Below, piece by piece: positions 5,821-6,849 of a DNA stretch of 6,849 bases. Below the pieces are notes generated by a model. It was not told the DNA's origin. It searched no databases and saw nothing but the letters and a program-made list of their open reading frames with translations. The DNA is taken from the NCBI GenBank assembly GCA_964505325.1, contig CAZDHT010000273.1, forward strand, positions 1 through 6,849, in the 5' to 3' direction. Origin of the DNA: CAZDHT01 sp964505325. Lineage in GTDB: Bacteria > Planctomycetota > PUPC01. Position 1 is the stretch's first letter. Every line of letters begins with the position of its first letter. The translations under genes were made by a program, and so were the position numbers.

Positions 5821-6409
5821 TGCTGACCTCCTTGCGAATTTCTTGCCACGCGGCCTCGTCAGCAACCACTGTGGTTTGTTCCTGTTCACCCGCAGCAATC
5901 AGCCGGGGGCCATCGGCCTCCGAATTATCGTAGACCCGCCAGCTTTGTGCGAGCGGCTGATACAGTTCGAAGAAGTTCTGCAGGCCGGCGCGGTAACGTC
6001 GTCGGACGACCTCTTCCGGCACATCGTGCCCGCCCAGGCGGACACGTTCAGCGACCCGCTCGACCGCCAGGTCTGCGCTCGGAAGCCACAAGAAGACGAC
6101 GTGCACGCGATATCCTGTCTCGCGCAGGTCGCCAAGCCACGAGGCGAACGTGCGACTTGCCAACGTCGTCTCGAACGCGAAGCTCGCCCGTTGCTCAGCA
6201 AGCTCGTGGATACGGCGCAGCATCACCCGGCCCGCCTCGATGGCCGCTCCTTCCGGGTCGAACGCCGAAAGCCCCTGCGCAATCGTATCGGCGTTCACGA
6301 ACTGAGTGATACCGAGCGTGTCCCGAAGTAGCGCCGGCCCTGTCGTCGACTTGCCCGCCCCGTTGGGGCCGGCGAGCACAACGATGTCCGGTGCTGCTTC
6401 GGTCGCCAC
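5804..6409 (-). CDS. Zeta-toxin-type P-loop kinase
   Basis: A 201-aa P-loop kinase. Walker A is GPNGAGKST at 14-22 (K20). It is followed by FVNADTIAQGLSAFDPE (37-53), where D41 is the likely substrate-binding acid, then FAFETTLASRTF (77-88) and, toward the C-terminus, RLGGHDVPEEVVRRRY, the arginine-rich stretch of zeta-like kinases. Zeta toxins phosphorylate UDP-N-acetylglucosamine and block cell-wall synthesis; several chromosomal relatives have other substrates. GTG 6409 has GGAGG (6416-6420) six bases upstream. It is the first gene of the leftward operon and overlaps the 70-aa gene. No epsilon-like antitoxin is found. Family is secure; toxicity is inferred. Confidence 0.9.
   Translation of the reverse strand: MATEAAPDIVVLAGPNGAGKSTTGPALLRDTLGITQFVNADTIAQGLSAFDPEGAAIEAGRVMLRRIHELAEQRASFAFETTLASRTFASWLGDLRETGYRVHVVFLWLPSADLAVERVAERVRLGGHDVPEEVVRRRYRAGLQNFFELYQPLAQSWRVYDNSEADGPRLIAAGEQEQTTVVADEAAWQEIRKEVSSGSRD
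5826..5833 (-). promoter_or_regulatory. Ribosome binding site that fixes the 70-aa gene start
   Basis: On the minus strand AAGGAGGT, fully complementary to the 16S rRNA tail, lies five bases before GTG 5820, within the 3' end of the zeta-like gene. Confidence 0.8.
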
Positions 6410-6441
6410 GTCCTGCCTCCGAGTGACTCGCCGGTCAACAT

Positions 6442-6458
6442 CGCCGAATCCTTCGGCG
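6442..6458. promoter_or_regulatory. Palindrome at the predicted transcription start of the toxin operon
   Basis: CGCCGAA (6442-6448) and TTCGGCG (6452-6458) form a perfect 7-bp inverted repeat with a 3-base loop. It lies just downstream of the predicted -10 box on the minus strand, spanning the likely start of transcription, where a toxin-antitoxin repressor could bind or a 5' RNA hairpin could form. It does not resemble the lexA operator. Confidence 0.5.
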
Positions 6459-6463
6459 CCTAT

Positions 6464-6491
6464 ACTATAGCTTGGCGGCCGAACTTCGCAA
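6464..6491 (-). promoter_or_regulatory. Probable promoter of the toxin-recombinase operon
   Basis: Reading leftward, TTGCGA (6491-6486) is followed after 16 bases by TATAGT (6469-6464). Predicted transcription would begin near 6457, about 48 bases before GTG 6409. The -10 region, CTATACTATAG (6460-6470), is itself nearly symmetric. The position and boxes are good but the -35 box is imperfect. Confidence 0.6.
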
Positions 6492-6501
6492 GGCGGTGGA
6501 T

Positions 6502-6738
6502 TCAGACTATCTGGCCGTCCGCTTCCTGCGAGCAGTCCTGTCTCTCGTGGGCCGCGGTGCGACCGTCCGCGCTAACCCTGAGAGGTATGTTCACCGGAGA
6601 ATCAGAGAGTTCGGGCGGTCTTTTTCGGCGTCCAGGCGCGACCTCCACTTCTGGCTTCTGGACGCGCGGAGTCTCTGCCAAAACAGAGAAAATCCGGTAG
6701 CGCTCGGGATGTCGTAACCGGTTCGCACGACGGCCAGA
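6502..6738. other. Non-coding stretch with several inverted repeats
   Basis: No frame here looks like a real gene. Three inverted repeats are visible: GCGTCCAG (6628-6635) with CTGGACGC (6658-6665) around 22 bases; TCTCTG (6672-6677) with CAGAGA (6684-6689) around 6 bases; and GTCGT (6711-6715) with ACGAC (6727-6731) around a core containing the palindrome AACCGGTT (6716-6723). A run of five T (6621-6625) has no strong stem before it. The last structure ends eight bases short of the right terminal repeat. They could be recombinase sub-sites or an untranslated RNA; nothing decides between these. Confidence 0.4.
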
Positions 6739-6849
6739 TACGCGAAAACCCCGAGCACTCTCGCGCTCGGGGTTCGGCGTTAACTTCGTGGACAACGGAG
6801 TTGCCCTTTCTGACGTTGGCTCAAGTTCCCCCTGACATAATGACCCCCG
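6739..6849. repeat. Right copy of the 111-bp terminal direct repeat
   Basis: It matches 1-111 at 107 of 111 positions in the same orientation. The stem-loop corresponding to 9-36 is intact at 6747-6774. The window ends inside or exactly at the end of this copy, so it cannot be seen whether the attC-like sequence that follows the left copy also follows this one. Confidence 0.9.
6747..6774 (-). terminator. Stem-loop in right repeat, possible minus-strand terminator
   Basis: The same 10-bp stem with 8-base loop as in the left repeat, followed on the minus strand by TTTT. In this position it could stop leftward transcription entering from beyond the window before it reaches the toxin operon. The short T-run makes it a weak terminator at best. 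Confidence 0.45.

Noticed and set aside
5411..6331. Plus-strand frame of 306 codons opposite the toxin operon
   Set aside because: Antisense to three supported genes, Arg- and Ser-rich composition typical of a GC-rich shadow frame.
6472..6717. Plus-strand 81-codon frame in the right intergenic region
   Set aside because: TTG start without a ribosome site, no domain, and it runs through the inverted repeats; the region also holds the minus-strand promoter.
1..6849. CRISPR array, tRNA or rRNA gene
   Set aside because: No regularly spaced short repeats and no cloverleaf or ribosomal RNA segments were seen.

Overview
This GC-rich window of about 6.8 kb comes from a bacterium. It uses Shine-Dalgarno starts, a textbook sigma70-type promoter and tightly coupled genes. 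The style of the large serine recombinase and the zeta-type kinase would suit Planctomycetota or a similar environmental lineage. That placement is a guess; the sequence holds no marker gene.

Layout: a 111-bp sequence at the left edge (1-111) recurs in direct orientation at the right edge (6739-6849) with four mismatches, so the window is one unit between two repeats. Next comes a non-coding stretch (112-340) with a long attC-like inverted repeat and a perfect hairpin. A consensus promoter (TTGACA, 17 bp, TATACT) follows, its spacer occupied by a perfect 20-bp palindrome. It drives a plus-strand operon of four genes: a LexA-type self-cleaving repressor, a 502-aa protein with an AdoMet methyltransferase core, a radical SAM enzyme of the spore photoproduct lyase (SplB) superfamily, and a ParB-fold protein. 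The last two genes are translationally coupled to those before them.

Convergent to this, on the minus strand, is a second three-gene operon: a zeta-toxin-type P-loop kinase, a 70-aa protein that is the candidate antitoxin, and a large serine recombinase. It has its own probable promoter near 6464-6491 and a palindrome at the expected transcription start. The last 240 bases before the right repeat have no convincing gene but contain several inverted repeats.

Reading of the whole: a mobile or cassette-like unit in which a dedicated LexA places a methyltransferase, a SplB-like radical SAM enzyme and a ParB-like protein under DNA-damage control, while the recombinase and toxin module supply mobility and maintenance. 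The LexA-radical SAM-ParB-methyltransferase grouping is the best candidate here for an undescribed damage-inducible system. Its function is inferred from context, not shown.
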